This document shows, piece by piece, positions 1 to 6,190 of a DNA stretch of 9,006 nt. Position 1 is the stretch's first letter. Each line of letters opens with the position of its first letter. The DNA comes from Roseovarius sp. UBA6217 (GTDB lineage Bacteria > Pseudomonadota > Alphaproteobacteria > Rhodobacterales > Rhodobacteraceae), in the NCBI GenBank assembly GCA_002421985.1, contig DISF01000018.1:93021-102026 (forward strand). The letters run 5' to 3'. Under the pieces are notes generated by a model. It ran no database searches, was not told the DNA's origin, and worked only from the letters and a program-made list of their open reading frames with translations. The translations under genes were made by a program, and so were the position numbers.

Positions 1-111
1 GTCCAGGTGCCGCGGTTGATCTCGCGCAGCGTGTCTTCGATATCGGAGGTGACGCCGTCCTCTTCCAGCTTGATGTTGCGGAACATCCGGTCGTGAAAGC
101 CGAACTTCCTG
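1..111 (-). pseudogene. Partial reading frame of unknown identity, interrupted by the IS
   Basis: Read on the reverse strand, this stretch is open without a stop and has the composition of real protein. It includes the segments KFGFHDRMFRNIKLEEDG and TSDIEDTLREINRGTW, rich in charged residues and without low-complexity bias. The + strand frame that matches the edge has an early stop, so the reverse strand is the coding one. Its upstream (N-terminal) side is cut at the left end of the insertion sequence, and its C-terminal side leaves the window. I do not recognise the family. The matching N-terminal half is not found right of the IS, where the DNA instead encodes a + strand iron-sulphur protein. 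The coding call is reasonably likely; the function is unknown. Confidence 0.45.
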
Positions 112-128
112 GGCTCAGGACCATTGAT
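112..128 (+). repeat. Left terminal inverted repeat of the IS
   Basis: GGCTCAGGACCATTGAT. It pairs with the right end at 678-695, sharing GGCTC at the outer edge and CATTGAT at the inner edge, with a one-base gap and substitutions between them. Confidence 0.7.
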
Positions 129-172
129 TTCCGCCTTGCGGCGTGATTCACGCTCCGCAAGGAGACCGATCA

Positions 173-675
173 ATGAGCAACCTTTTCTGGCTGACCGACG
201 CTCAGATGGAGCGTGTGAAACCCTTCTTTCCCAAGAGCCATGGCAAGCCGCGTGTCGATGATCGGCGCGTTCTCAGCGGCATAATCTTCATAAATCGCAA
301 TGGGTTGCGGCGGTGTGATGCGCCGAGGGAATACGGTCCACACAAGACCCTATACAATCGTTGGAAGCGGTGGAGCGATATGGGGGTCTTCGCCCGGATC
401 ATGGCGGGTCTGGCGGCAGAGGGGACCGCGGTTACGACGCGGACTGGTTCATAGATGCGTTGAAAGACAAGGAGATAAAGCCCTGCATACCCGGTCGCAA
501 GCAGCGCAAGTCCCCGGTGAAATACGACAAACGACGCTACAAGCGGCGCAACCGGATCGAGATCATGTTCGGACGGTTGAAGGATTGGCGCAGGATCGCA
601 ACGCGGTATGACAGATGCCCCAAGGTGTTCCTGTCCGCCGTCGCACTCGCCGCAACCGTGCTGTTCTGGCTTTGA
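173..675 (+). pseudogene. IS5-family transposase, deleted and frameshifted
   Basis: The N-terminal part begins at ATG 173, chosen because AAGGAG at 159-164 lies 8 nt upstream. It runs MSNLFWLTDAQMERVKPFFP and continues through GKPRVDDRRVLSGIIFINRN and KTLYNRWKRW to GLAAEG near base 425. That frame then ends at 454. A second frame, starting near base 424, carries DRGYDADW, then KPCIPGRK, KYDKRRYKRRNRIEIMFGRL and ends LAATVLFWL at 675. These are the two ends of a single DDE transposase. IS427-type elements can join two frames by programmed -1 slippage. Here, however, the stretch that normally holds the first catalytic Asp (as I recall, near MIDATYLKAH) is absent from every frame, about 85 codons. 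The product should be inactive. Any movement would need a transposase supplied from another copy. Confidence 0.85.
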
Positions 676-677
676 AT

Positions 678-695
678 ATCAATGAGTCTGGAGCC
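678..695 (-). repeat. Right terminal inverted repeat of the IS
   Basis: ATCAATGAGTCTGGAGCC, the partner of 112-128. The ATG at 682 lies inside this repeat. It happens to open a frame into the iron-sulphur remnant but has no ribosome binding site in front of it. Confidence 0.7.
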
Positions 696-698
696 TAG

Positions 699-1668
699 AC
701 CGACGATACCGCCCCCTTGCTGCCCAAAATGTCCGCGCTGGTGGCCGAGGCCACCCTGCCCGCGCGCCCCAACAAAAGCGTTGATGTCACCTCCGAAGGG
801 CTGTGCCTCATCATCGGCGGGGCCGGTGCGGCGCTGCCCCTCGGGGGCGATCACCTATGACGCGCCACCGCCCGACATGATCTTTCGCCGCATCCAGACG
901 CTGGCCTCGGGCTTTGCGGATGTCTCGGTGCTGCTCTCGCCCACCACGGAACGCGACGCGCCCGAGCAGGAGGTTCCGCTGGCGCAGGCGCTGGCGGGCG
1001 GGCACCCGGTGCGCCTTCTGGATCTGTCGGACCCCGATGCGCTTTGCGACGCGCTTTACGATCAGGCCACGCCGCCGCCGCTCTCCGCGCCGGTCCTGCC
1101 CATGGGCAACCGCCGTCAGGTGGCACGGTTGGCCGCCCGCGCGCTCAATCCGGGGGCCGAGACCCTGCCCCTGCCCGCCGCCGCCCCCTATGGCGCGGTG
1201 CTGGTCAACGAAGACGCCTGCACGCTCTGCCTGTCTTGCGTGTCGCTCTGCCCCTCCGGCGCGCTGATGGATAACGAAGACAAGCCCCAACTGCGCTTTC
1301 AGGATGATGCCTGCCTGCAATGCGGGATCTGCGCCACGATCTGCCCCGAAAAGGCGATCGCGCTCGTGCCGCGCATGAACCTTGGCGACAGCGCGCTGAC
1401 GCAGGTCGTGCTCAACGAGGAAGAGCCCTTTGCCTGCGTCGAATGCGGCGTGCTCTTCGGGTCGAAATCGACGATTCAAAGGATCACCGAAAAACTCGCC
1501 GGGAAACACGCGCTTTTCGCCACATCAGAGGCCGCGCGCATGATCCAGATGTGCGAGAATTGCCGCATCAACGCACAATTCAACGCCACCGACACCCCCT
1601 TTGCCGCAGGCCCGCGCCCCCGCGTGCGCACCACCGACGATTACCTGAGCAAGCGCAAGGATCACTGA
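699..1668 (+). pseudogene. Multi-cluster 4Fe-4S ferredoxin-type protein, headless and frameshifted
   Basis: Right of the IS, the frame starting at 699 reads TDDTAPLLPKMSALVAEATL and DVTSEGLCLIIGGAGAALPL, then hits a stop at 858-860. From 835 the next frame reads CPSGAITYDAPPPDMIFRRI and stays open to 1668. Counted from the ATG at 682, it carries two intact CxxCxxCxxxCP motifs (C180/183/186/190 and C211/214/217/221), then CxxC pairs at 252/255 and 291/294, and ends TTDDYLSKRKDH. The family, found beside formate dehydrogenase in Alphaproteobacteria, is about 650 residues as I recall. Here the first ~120 residues are cut off by the IS. The middle, with the first Cys cluster, is deleted and leaves only its CPSGAI tail. 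A second loss appears at RRIQTLA/SGFADV. The C-terminal half could fold, but no proper start exists. The 3' end overlaps the convergent gene by 7 bp (TCACTGA). Confidence 0.8.
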
Positions 1669-2132
1669 ACTTGGATCGGCGCGCCCAGATCGGCGGGGGC
1701 AAGTCCCCCGACATAGGCAAGGATCGCCTCGATCTCGTGTGGCGTGACCTCTATGGGCACGATGGCGGGCGGCAGGTGCGCCGCGAAGGGGGCGGTGACG
1801 CCGGTAATCTGGGTAAAGGCCGGGTGCGGCTTGAGGGCATAGAAGGTCTGGAATTGCGCCTCCCAATCGCTGAGCGTGCGCAGCACCGGAAAGGACGGGG
1901 TGGAGCCGATGCCCCCGCGCCCCTCGGGCACGATCTCGATGCGCAGCCCGGTCTTGAGCGAGAAACGCGGCAGCAGGTAATCGAGCAGCCCGCTCTCGGC
2001 CAGCACATCGGGCACGGCAAGGCGAAAGCGCCGGTCATCGGGCCGGTCATCGGCCTGCGCGGCAAAAGGCAGCAAGAGCACCACGCCAAGCGCGGCAAGG
2101 AGGTGGTGGAGTTTCGCGACGCGCCAGACCAT
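1662..2132 (-). CDS. Secreted protein, TupA-like start joined to cytochrome c-like tail
   Basis: 156 residues. The start at 2132 gives a textbook signal peptide: basic MVWRVAKLHH, then LLAALGVVLLLPFA and an AQA cleavage site near residue 27, so the product should be periplasmic. No strong Shine-Dalgarno precedes it. Residues 36-69 (RLAVPDVLAESGLLDYLLPR followed by FSLKTGLRIEIVPEG) match the start of mature TupA-type tungstate-binding proteins, whose usual length is about 270. The rest does not continue that fold. Residues 127-152 (PIEVTPHEIEAILAYVGGLA and following) resemble the C-terminal helix of class I cytochromes c, yet no CxxCH heme motif is present. The simplest reading is a frame-preserving deletion that fused two neighbouring genes. 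Tungstate or molybdate supply would fit a formate dehydrogenase locus. The ORF is clear; the family calls for each half are inference. Confidence 0.6.
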   Translation of the reverse strand: MVWRVAKLHHLLAALGVVLLLPFAAQADDRPDDRRFRLAVPDVLAESGLLDYLLPRFSLKTGLRIEIVPEGRGGIGSTPSFPVLRTLSDWEAQFQTFYALKPHPAFTQITGVTAPFAAHLPPAIVPIEVTPHEIEAILAYVGGLAPADLGAPIQVQ

Positions 2133-2195
2133 ACCGAAGCGTAGAAACAGGACTATATCCGCGTCAAGCACGCGATCACCGAAAAGGAGGCGACG

Positions 2196-2390
2196 ATGAG
2201 CGACGATTTCAACATGTCCATGCGCAAATTTCTCAAACAGGTGGGCGTGACCTCGCAGCAGGCCATTGAGGAGGGCTTGCGCGCCAAGGGGGCAACCGCG
2301 GGCCAGGAATTCGAGGCAAAGATGGTGCTGACCGTCGAGGGGCTCGATATCGAGCATGTGGTGACCGGAACGATCAGGGGGCAGAACTGA
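2196..2390 (+). CDS. DUF6494 family small protein
   Basis: 64 residues, starting MSDDFNMSMRKFLKQVGVTS and ending GTIRGQN. The start is fixed by a strong AAAGGAGG (2183-2190) 5 nt before the ATG. The conserved core FNMSxRKFLKQVGVTSQQ identifies DUF6494, a family I recall as lying next to Mrp and formate dehydrogenase accessory genes in Alphaproteobacteria. It has no Cys, signal peptide or membrane segment, so it should be a soluble cytoplasmic protein, with a basic N-terminal helix followed by a small beta-rich tail (EFEAKMVLTVEGLDIEHVVT). Biochemical function is unknown. It is intact and separated from mrp by a single base, so the two are almost certainly co-transcribed and translationally coupled. 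An Mrp-partner role in metallocofactor handling is inference from position. Confidence 0.85.
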   Translation: MSDDFNMSMRKFLKQVGVTSQQAIEEGLRAKGATAGQEFEAKMVLTVEGLDIEHVVTGTIRGQN

Positions 2391-2391
2391 G

Positions 2392-3453
2392 GTGGCGGTA
2401 ACACGCGAGAGCGTCCTTGAGGCGCTGAAGAAGATCACCGACCCTGTGAGCGGGTCCGATATCGTGGCGGCAGGCGTGGTGCGCGCGCTCCATGTCGAGG
2501 GCAGCGAGGCGCGCTTCGTGCTCGAAATCGACCCGGCCCGCGCCAAGACCTACGAGCCGGTGCGCGAGGCCGCAGAGGCGGCGGCACGCGGCGCGGGGGC
2601 AACGAAGGTCTCGGCGGTGCTGACCGCGCATTCCGCGAAGCAGCCGCCCGACCTCAAACCCGCCCGCAAGGCAGAGCCGAAAGGGCCGCAGCGCGTGCCC
2701 GGCGTCGATCACATCATCGCCATCGCATCGGGCAAGGGCGGGGTGGGCAAATCCACCGTCTCGGCCAACCTCGCCTGTGCGCTGGCCGCAGAGGGGCGCC
2801 GGGTGGGCCTTCTGGATGCCGATGTCTACGGGCCAAGCCAGCCGCGGATGCTGGGCGTCTCGGGCCGCCCCGCCAGCCCCGATGGCAAGATCATCCTGCC
2901 GCTGCGCAACCACGGCGTTACCATGATGTCCATCGGCCTGATGGTGAACGAGGGTCAGGCGGTGGTCTGGCGCGGCCCGATGCTGATGGGCGCGCTGCAA
3001 CAGATGCTGATGCAGGTGCAATGGGGGGCGCTCGATGTGCTGATCGTCGATCTGCCGCCGGGCACCGGCGACGTGTCGATGACGCTGGCGCAAAAGACGG
3101 AAGTGGACGGCGCGATCATCGTCTCGACACCGCAGGACGTGGCGCTTCTGGATGCGCGCAAGGGCATCGACATGTTCCAGCAGCTCAAGGTGCCGGTGCT
3201 GGGGATGATCGAGAACATGAGCACGCATATCTGCTCGAACTGCGGGCATGAAGAGCATATTTTCGGCCATGGCGGCGTGCGCGCCGAGGCCAAGAAACTC
3301 GGCGTGCCGCTTCTGGCGGAAATCCCGCTGCATCTCGATATCCGGGTGGCCTCGGACGGGGGCGCGCCCATCGTCGTGACCAAACCCGACAGCAAGCAGG
3401 CGCAAGCATTCCGGCAGGTGGCGCGCGATCTTGTCGGCATGGGCGTGGCATGA
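2392..3453 (+). CDS. mrp: Mrp/NBP35 (ApbC) family iron-sulphur carrier ATPase
   Basis: 353 residues from GTG 2392, one base after the DUF6494 stop; no later start keeps the N-terminal domain. Residues ~5-80 form a MIP18/DUF59-like domain (ITDPVSGSDIVAAGVV). A linker follows, then the ATPase: deviant Walker A GKGGVGKST at 114-122, LLDADVYGPSQPR near 141, switch/Walker B region VLIVDLPPGTGD near 216, and the dimer-bridging CxxC (C281, C284 in CSNCG) that holds a labile 4Fe-4S cluster in this family. Family members bind and transfer Fe-S clusters to target enzymes in the cytoplasm. Length and motifs are complete, so this gene is intact. The last codons overlap the next gene as ATGA at 3450-3453. 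Its location points to a target within the formate dehydrogenase system, but ApbC proteins can also act generally, which may explain why it persists while its neighbours decay. Confidence 0.93.
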   Translation: MAVTRESVLEALKKITDPVSGSDIVAAGVVRALHVEGSEARFVLEIDPARAKTYEPVREAAEAAARGAGATKVSAVLTAHSAKQPPDLKPARKAEPKGPQRVPGVDHIIAIASGKGGVGKSTVSANLACALAAEGRRVGLLDADVYGPSQPRMLGVSGRPASPDGKIILPLRNHGVTMMSIGLMVNEGQAVVWRGPMLMGALQQMLMQVQWGALDVLIVDLPPGTGDVSMTLAQKTEVDGAIIVSTPQDVALLDARKGIDMFQQLKVPVLGMIENMSTHICSNCGHEEHIFGHGGVRAEAKKLGVPLLAEIPLHLDIRVASDGGAPIVVTKPDSKQAQAFRQVARDLVGMGVA

Positions 3454-4159
3454 GCGCGCCCAGCCTTCCGCCGCTGATGTCGGGCCTTGCCGTGACCGGC
3501 GCGATCGCGGCCTTCGACAAGGCGCGCGCGATGGCGGCCCTTGGCTGCGACGCGGGGCTGGTGGTGCACAATGTCACCGAGCGCAAGCTTTCGGCGGCGC
3601 TGGTCATGGCCCCCGAGGTGCCGCTGGCGCAGGCCATGGCGATGCTGCCCGCTTGCGGCGTGGGGTTTCAGAACGCGTTGGGCGCGCTTGCGCCCCCCGA
3701 GGTGGCGGTGCATCTGGAATGGGCGGGCAGTATCCGCGTCAACGGCGCGCGCTGCGGGCGCTTGCGGGTAGCGGCGGGCGGCAGCGATCCGGCAGCCCTG
3801 CCCGGCTGGCTGGTGGTGGGGCTGGAGGTGCCGCTCATGTCCGAGACCGCGCGCCGCGGCGCCCCCCCCCCGACGAGACCGCCCTTCTGGAGGAAGGCTG
3901 CGCCGAGGTGGCCCCCCTCACCCTGCTCGAGGCCTGGGCGCGGCACATGCTGGTCTGGATCAACGCCTGGGAGGACGAGGGCCTGCGCCCGCTCCACGAG
4001 GCGTGGCGTGGCCTCGCCTTGGGCATGGGCGAGCCGCTCGGCCACGGCGGCGAGGCCGGCACATGGCTTGGCGTGGACGAGGATTTCGGCATGATCCTGC
4101 GCAGCGGCGACACCACCCGCCTCATCCCTCTCACGGCCCTGCTGGAGACATCGCAATGA
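3450..4159 (+). pseudogene. Biotin/lipoate-protein-ligase-like protein, frameshifted in a C10 tract
   Basis: The start at ATG 3450 overlaps the mrp stop (ATGA). The first frame reads MSAPSLPPLMSGLAVTGAIA and later VHLEWAGSIRVNGARCGRLR, the ligase-type catalytic-domain signature, to about residue 137. At the C run 3862-3871 the sensible reading jumps frame and resumes as DETALLEEGCAEVAPLTLLE, AWARHMLVWINAWEDEGLRP and GTWLGVDEDFGMILRSGDTT, stopping at 4157-4159. One extra C (11) or two fewer (8) would restore one ~236-residue protein. As written, the first frame continues into a Pro/Arg-rich tail and ends near 4094. Both halves look under normal protein constraint, so this is either a recent mutation, a slippage-controlled gene, or a base-calling error. 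The substrate is unknown; the operon suggests modification of a formate dehydrogenase-related partner. The last bases overlap the next gene as ATGA. Confidence 0.8.
3862..3871 (+). repeat. C10 homopolymer at the ligase frameshift
   Basis: Ten consecutive C bases sit exactly where the ligase reading frame changes. Runs of this length are prone to polymerase slippage in cells and to miscalling in sequencing. Confidence 0.9.
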
Positions 4160-4348
4160 AACTCGCCCGTGCGATCCATTTCGACGAGAGCGACATGCGC
4201 GTCTATCACAGCCCCGCGCGCACCGGCGAATGGTGCCTTTCGGGGGGTCGAATTCTCCAACCGGGGCGTGCGCGAAAGCTATCGCATGATCGCACCGCAG
4301 GGGGCCGAGCTTGATCTTGTGGCCGTCCACGGCGCGCTCGACGACTGA
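4156..4348 (+). pseudogene. DUF6505-like protein remnant, frameshifted and internally deleted
   Basis: ATG 4156 overlaps the previous stop (ATGA). The first frame reads MKLARAIHFDESDMRVYHSP and ARTGEWCLSGG, the characteristic N-terminus I associate with DUF6505 proteins of about 150-160 residues. At the G6 run 4242-4247 the meaningful frame shifts by one and continues VEFSN, then jumps at once to RGVRESYRMIAPQGAELDLV and VAVHGALDD, stopping at 4346-4348. That last part matches the C-terminus of the family, so roughly 80 to 100 central residues are missing. As written, the first frame ends at a stop near 4314 with an unrelated Arg-rich tail. Function of the family is unknown; it accompanies Mrp and the ligase-like gene near formate dehydrogenase. 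With both a frameshift and a large deletion, this copy is almost certainly dead. Confidence 0.75.
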
Positions 4349-4510
4349 GGCGCGCCGCGCAACAAGCGTTGTGAAGGGCCTTGAGGAGACGTTCGCAGTC
4401 ATGTGCAGAGCCGCGCGAGTGCCCGACCGCGGGTGGGCGCTGCAACGGCTGTGATCGTCACTTTATGGTGCCAAATACGTCAACGATTGTTCGGGGTGAG
4501 AGGTTGCAAA

Positions 4511-4540
4511 AGCGCCCGCCCGTCCGGGCGGTCGGGCGCT
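4511..4540 (-). terminator. Hairpin followed by a T4 on the reverse strand
   Basis: AGCGCCCG pairs with CGGGCGCT (8 bp). Beyond a C/T mismatch, three further pairs close a TCCGGG loop. Read on the reverse strand, the stem is followed by TTTTGCAA, a short but recognisable T tract. It lies about 190 nt after the glyA stop, so it could be a second, factor-independent stop for glyA transcription. No T tract follows on the + strand. Confidence 0.45.
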
Positions 4541-4697
4541 CGCGCGGCGGCGCGCAAGCGCGCCTTGATTCCGCGCGGGGGGCAAAATGCAGACGTCCCC
4601 TTCAGGCCAGAACCGGCCCTCGCGCAACGTCGGAAACGTGTGTCAGGTGCCGAACAACAGGTGCACGGCTCGCGACATCGTTCCGCCGCTCACGCCT

Positions 4698-4717
4698 GGC
4701 GCGCCCGAGGGCGCGCC
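4698..4717 (-). terminator. GC-rich hairpin just after glyA
   Basis: GGCGCGCCC and GGGCGCGCC flank a central GA, giving an 8-bp stem with a CGAG tetraloop. It begins 8 nt past the glyA stop codon. There is no T tract on either side, so it is more likely an mRNA 3' end stabiliser or a weak terminator than a classic one. Confidence 0.45.
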
Positions 4718-4725
4718 CGCGCCGG

Positions 4726-6033
4726 TCACAATCCCGGATAGAGCGGGAAGCGCGCGCAAAGCGCGGCCACCTCGGCGCGCACCTTTTCCTCGACCGCGCC
4801 GTTGCCCTCCGCGCCATTGGCGGCCAGCCCGTCCACCACCTCGATGATCCAATCCGCGATCTGGCGGAATTCGGCCTCGCCAAAGCCGCGCGTCGTGCCT
4901 GCGGGCGAGCCAAGGCGGATACCGCTGGTGACGGTCGGCTTTTCGGGATCGAACGGCACGCCGTTCTTGTTGCAGGTGATATGCGCGCGCCCCAGCGCCT
5001 TGTCGACGATATTGCCGGTCACACCTTTGGGCCGCAGATCGACCAGCACCACATGGGTATCGGTGCCATGCGTCACGGTATCGAGACCGCCCTTGATGAG
5101 CTGATCCGACAGCGCCTGCGCATTGGCGATCACCGCCTTGATGTAATCCTTGAACTCGGGCCGCAGCGCCTCGCCGAAGGCCACCGCCTTGGCGGCGATG
5201 ACATGCATCAGCGGGCCGCCCTGAATGCCGGGGAAAATAGCCGAGTTGAATTTCTTGGCCAGCGCCTCGTCATTGGTGAGGATCATGCCGCCGCGCGGGC
5301 CGCGCAGCGTCTTGTGCGTGGTGGTCGTGGCCACATGCGCGTGCGGGAAGGGGCTGGGATGCTCGCCCGCTGCCACCAGACCGGCAAAATGCGCCATGTC
5401 CACATGCAGATATGCGCCCACGCTGTCGGCGATTTCGCGCATTTTCGCAAAGTCGATCCGGCGCGGAATGGCAGACCCACCGGCAATGATGAGCTTGGGC
5501 TGATGCTCGGTGGCGAGGGCCTGAACCTGATCGTAGTCAATCAGGTTATCCTCGCGGCGGACCCCGTATTGCACCGCATTGAACCACTTGCCCGACTGGT
5601 TGGGTGCCGCGCCGTGGGTGAGGTGCCCGCCCGCATCAAGGCTCATCCCCAGAATCGTATCGCCGGGTTTCAAAAGCGCGGTGAACACGCCTTGGTTGGC
5701 CTGAGAGCCGGAATTGGGCTGCACATTGGCAAAGCCGCAGTTGAAGAGCTGGCACGCCCGCTCGATGGCGAGGGTCTCGGCGATATCGACAAACTGGCAG
5801 CCGCCATAGTAACGCCGCCCCGGATAACCTTCGGCGTATTTGTTGGTCATTACCGAGCCTTGCGCCTCCATCACGGCGCGGCTCACGATGTTTTCGCTGG
5901 CAATCAGCTCGATCTCGTCGCGCTGGCGGCCAAGCTCCAGCCCGATCGCGCGCGCGATCTCGGGGTCGCGCGAGGCCAGCGCCTCGGTGAAGAAACCGTT
6001 ATCGGCCGTGGGCCGGTGTCCGTCATGGGGCAT
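4726..6033 (-). CDS. glyA: Serine hydroxymethyltransferase
   Basis: 435 residues, full family length. This PLP enzyme interconverts serine plus tetrahydrofolate and glycine plus 5,10-methylene-tetrahydrofolate in the cytoplasm, the main source of one-carbon units. Visible motifs: ELIASENIVS at 42-51, NKYAEGYPGRRYYGG at 64-78, HLTHG near 137-141, the PLP-contacting VDMAHFAG with D212 and H215, the Schiff-base Lys241 in TTTTHKTLRGPRGG, and TSGIRLGSPAGTTRG around R373, which binds the substrate carboxylate. The start at 6033 is supported by GGAGG (CCTCC at 6041-6045 on the + strand), 7 nt upstream. It is transcribed away from nadK, with 157 bp between the two starts. I see no recognisable riboswitch in that gap. 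Hairpins follow the gene. The reading frame is intact, in contrast to the neighbouring operon. Confidence 0.98.
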   Translation of the reverse strand: MPHDGHRPTADNGFFTEALASRDPEIARAIGLELGRQRDEIELIASENIVSRAVMEAQGSVMTNKYAEGYPGRRYYGGCQFVDIAETLAIERACQLFNCGFANVQPNSGSQANQGVFTALLKPGDTILGMSLDAGGHLTHGAAPNQSGKWFNAVQYGVRREDNLIDYDQVQALATEHQPKLIIAGGSAIPRRIDFAKMREIADSVGAYLHVDMAHFAGLVAAGEHPSPFPHAHVATTTTHKTLRGPRGGMILTNDEALAKKFNSAIFPGIQGGPLMHVIAAKAVAFGEALRPEFKDYIKAVIANAQALSDQLIKGGLDTVTHGTDTHVVLVDLRPKGVTGNIVDKALGRAHITCNKNGVPFDPEKPTVTSGIRLGSPAGTTRGFGEAEFRQIADWIIEVVDGLAANGAEGNGAVEEKVRAEVAALCARFPLYPGL

Positions 6034-6190
6034 GGGATATCCTCCGCCAGAAGATGGGTTTGCCGATCACCTAGCCGAAAGCCACCGCCAAGGAAAGATC
6101 GCAAAGCGACACATCGTCCGTGCCACCGGCATGGCTGGTCTTGGGCGGCGAAGTGTGGTTCGATCCACGCCCAAACCACGAGGACGCCCG

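Larger units (their letters stand above)
112..695 (+). mobile_element. IS5-family (IS427-like) insertion sequence, internally deleted
   Basis: The element is bounded by imperfect inverted repeats, GGCTCAGGACCATTGAT on the left and ATCAATGAGTCTGGAGCC on the right. The right repeat, reverse-complemented, reads GGCTCCAGACTCATTGAT and differs by one inserted base and a few substitutions. Between them lie the two ends of one IS5/IS427-type transposase. The total is about 584 bp, whereas intact relatives are roughly 0.8-0.85 kb as I recall, so about 250 bp is missing from the middle. No convincing target-site duplication is seen (left flank ...TTCCTG, right flank TAGACC...). The exact outer ends could differ by 1-3 bp. 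The two flanks belong to different genes on opposite strands, so this is not a simple insertion into one gene. Confidence 0.85.
4349..4725. other. Non-coding stretch between the decayed operon and glyA
   Basis: 377 bp with no reading frame that looks like protein on either strand. The visible structure is two G+C-rich hairpins (4511-4540 and 4698-4717), listed separately, that can serve transcription ending on either side. The part from 4349 to 4505 shows no repeat, RNA gene or convincing promoter to me. It may include unrecognisable debris of further genes from the decaying operon. Confidence 0.6.

Noticed and set aside
143..675. A functional transposase made by programmed -1 frameshifting
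   Set aside because: Overlapping frames are normal for this IS group, but the catalytic middle segment is absent from all frames, so no frameshift could restore activity.
682..834. N-terminal Pro/Cys-rich extension of the long ORF 682-1668
   Set aside because: It begins at an ATG inside the IS terminal repeat with no ribosome site, and its bases are the real iron-sulphur coding sequence read out of frame (the proper frame gives SALVAEATLPARPNKSVDV). The Cys residues there are not a metal site.
2374..3405. 343-residue reverse-strand ORF opposite mrp
   Set aside because: A shadow: His/Arg-rich composition without domains, fully antisense to a complete Mrp gene with all motifs.
6034..6190. A riboswitch in the glyA leader
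   Set aside because: The 157-bp divergent gap shows only short inverted repeats (for example GTGGTT...AACCAC); I could not match it to any known glycine, SAM, SAH or folate riboswitch core.
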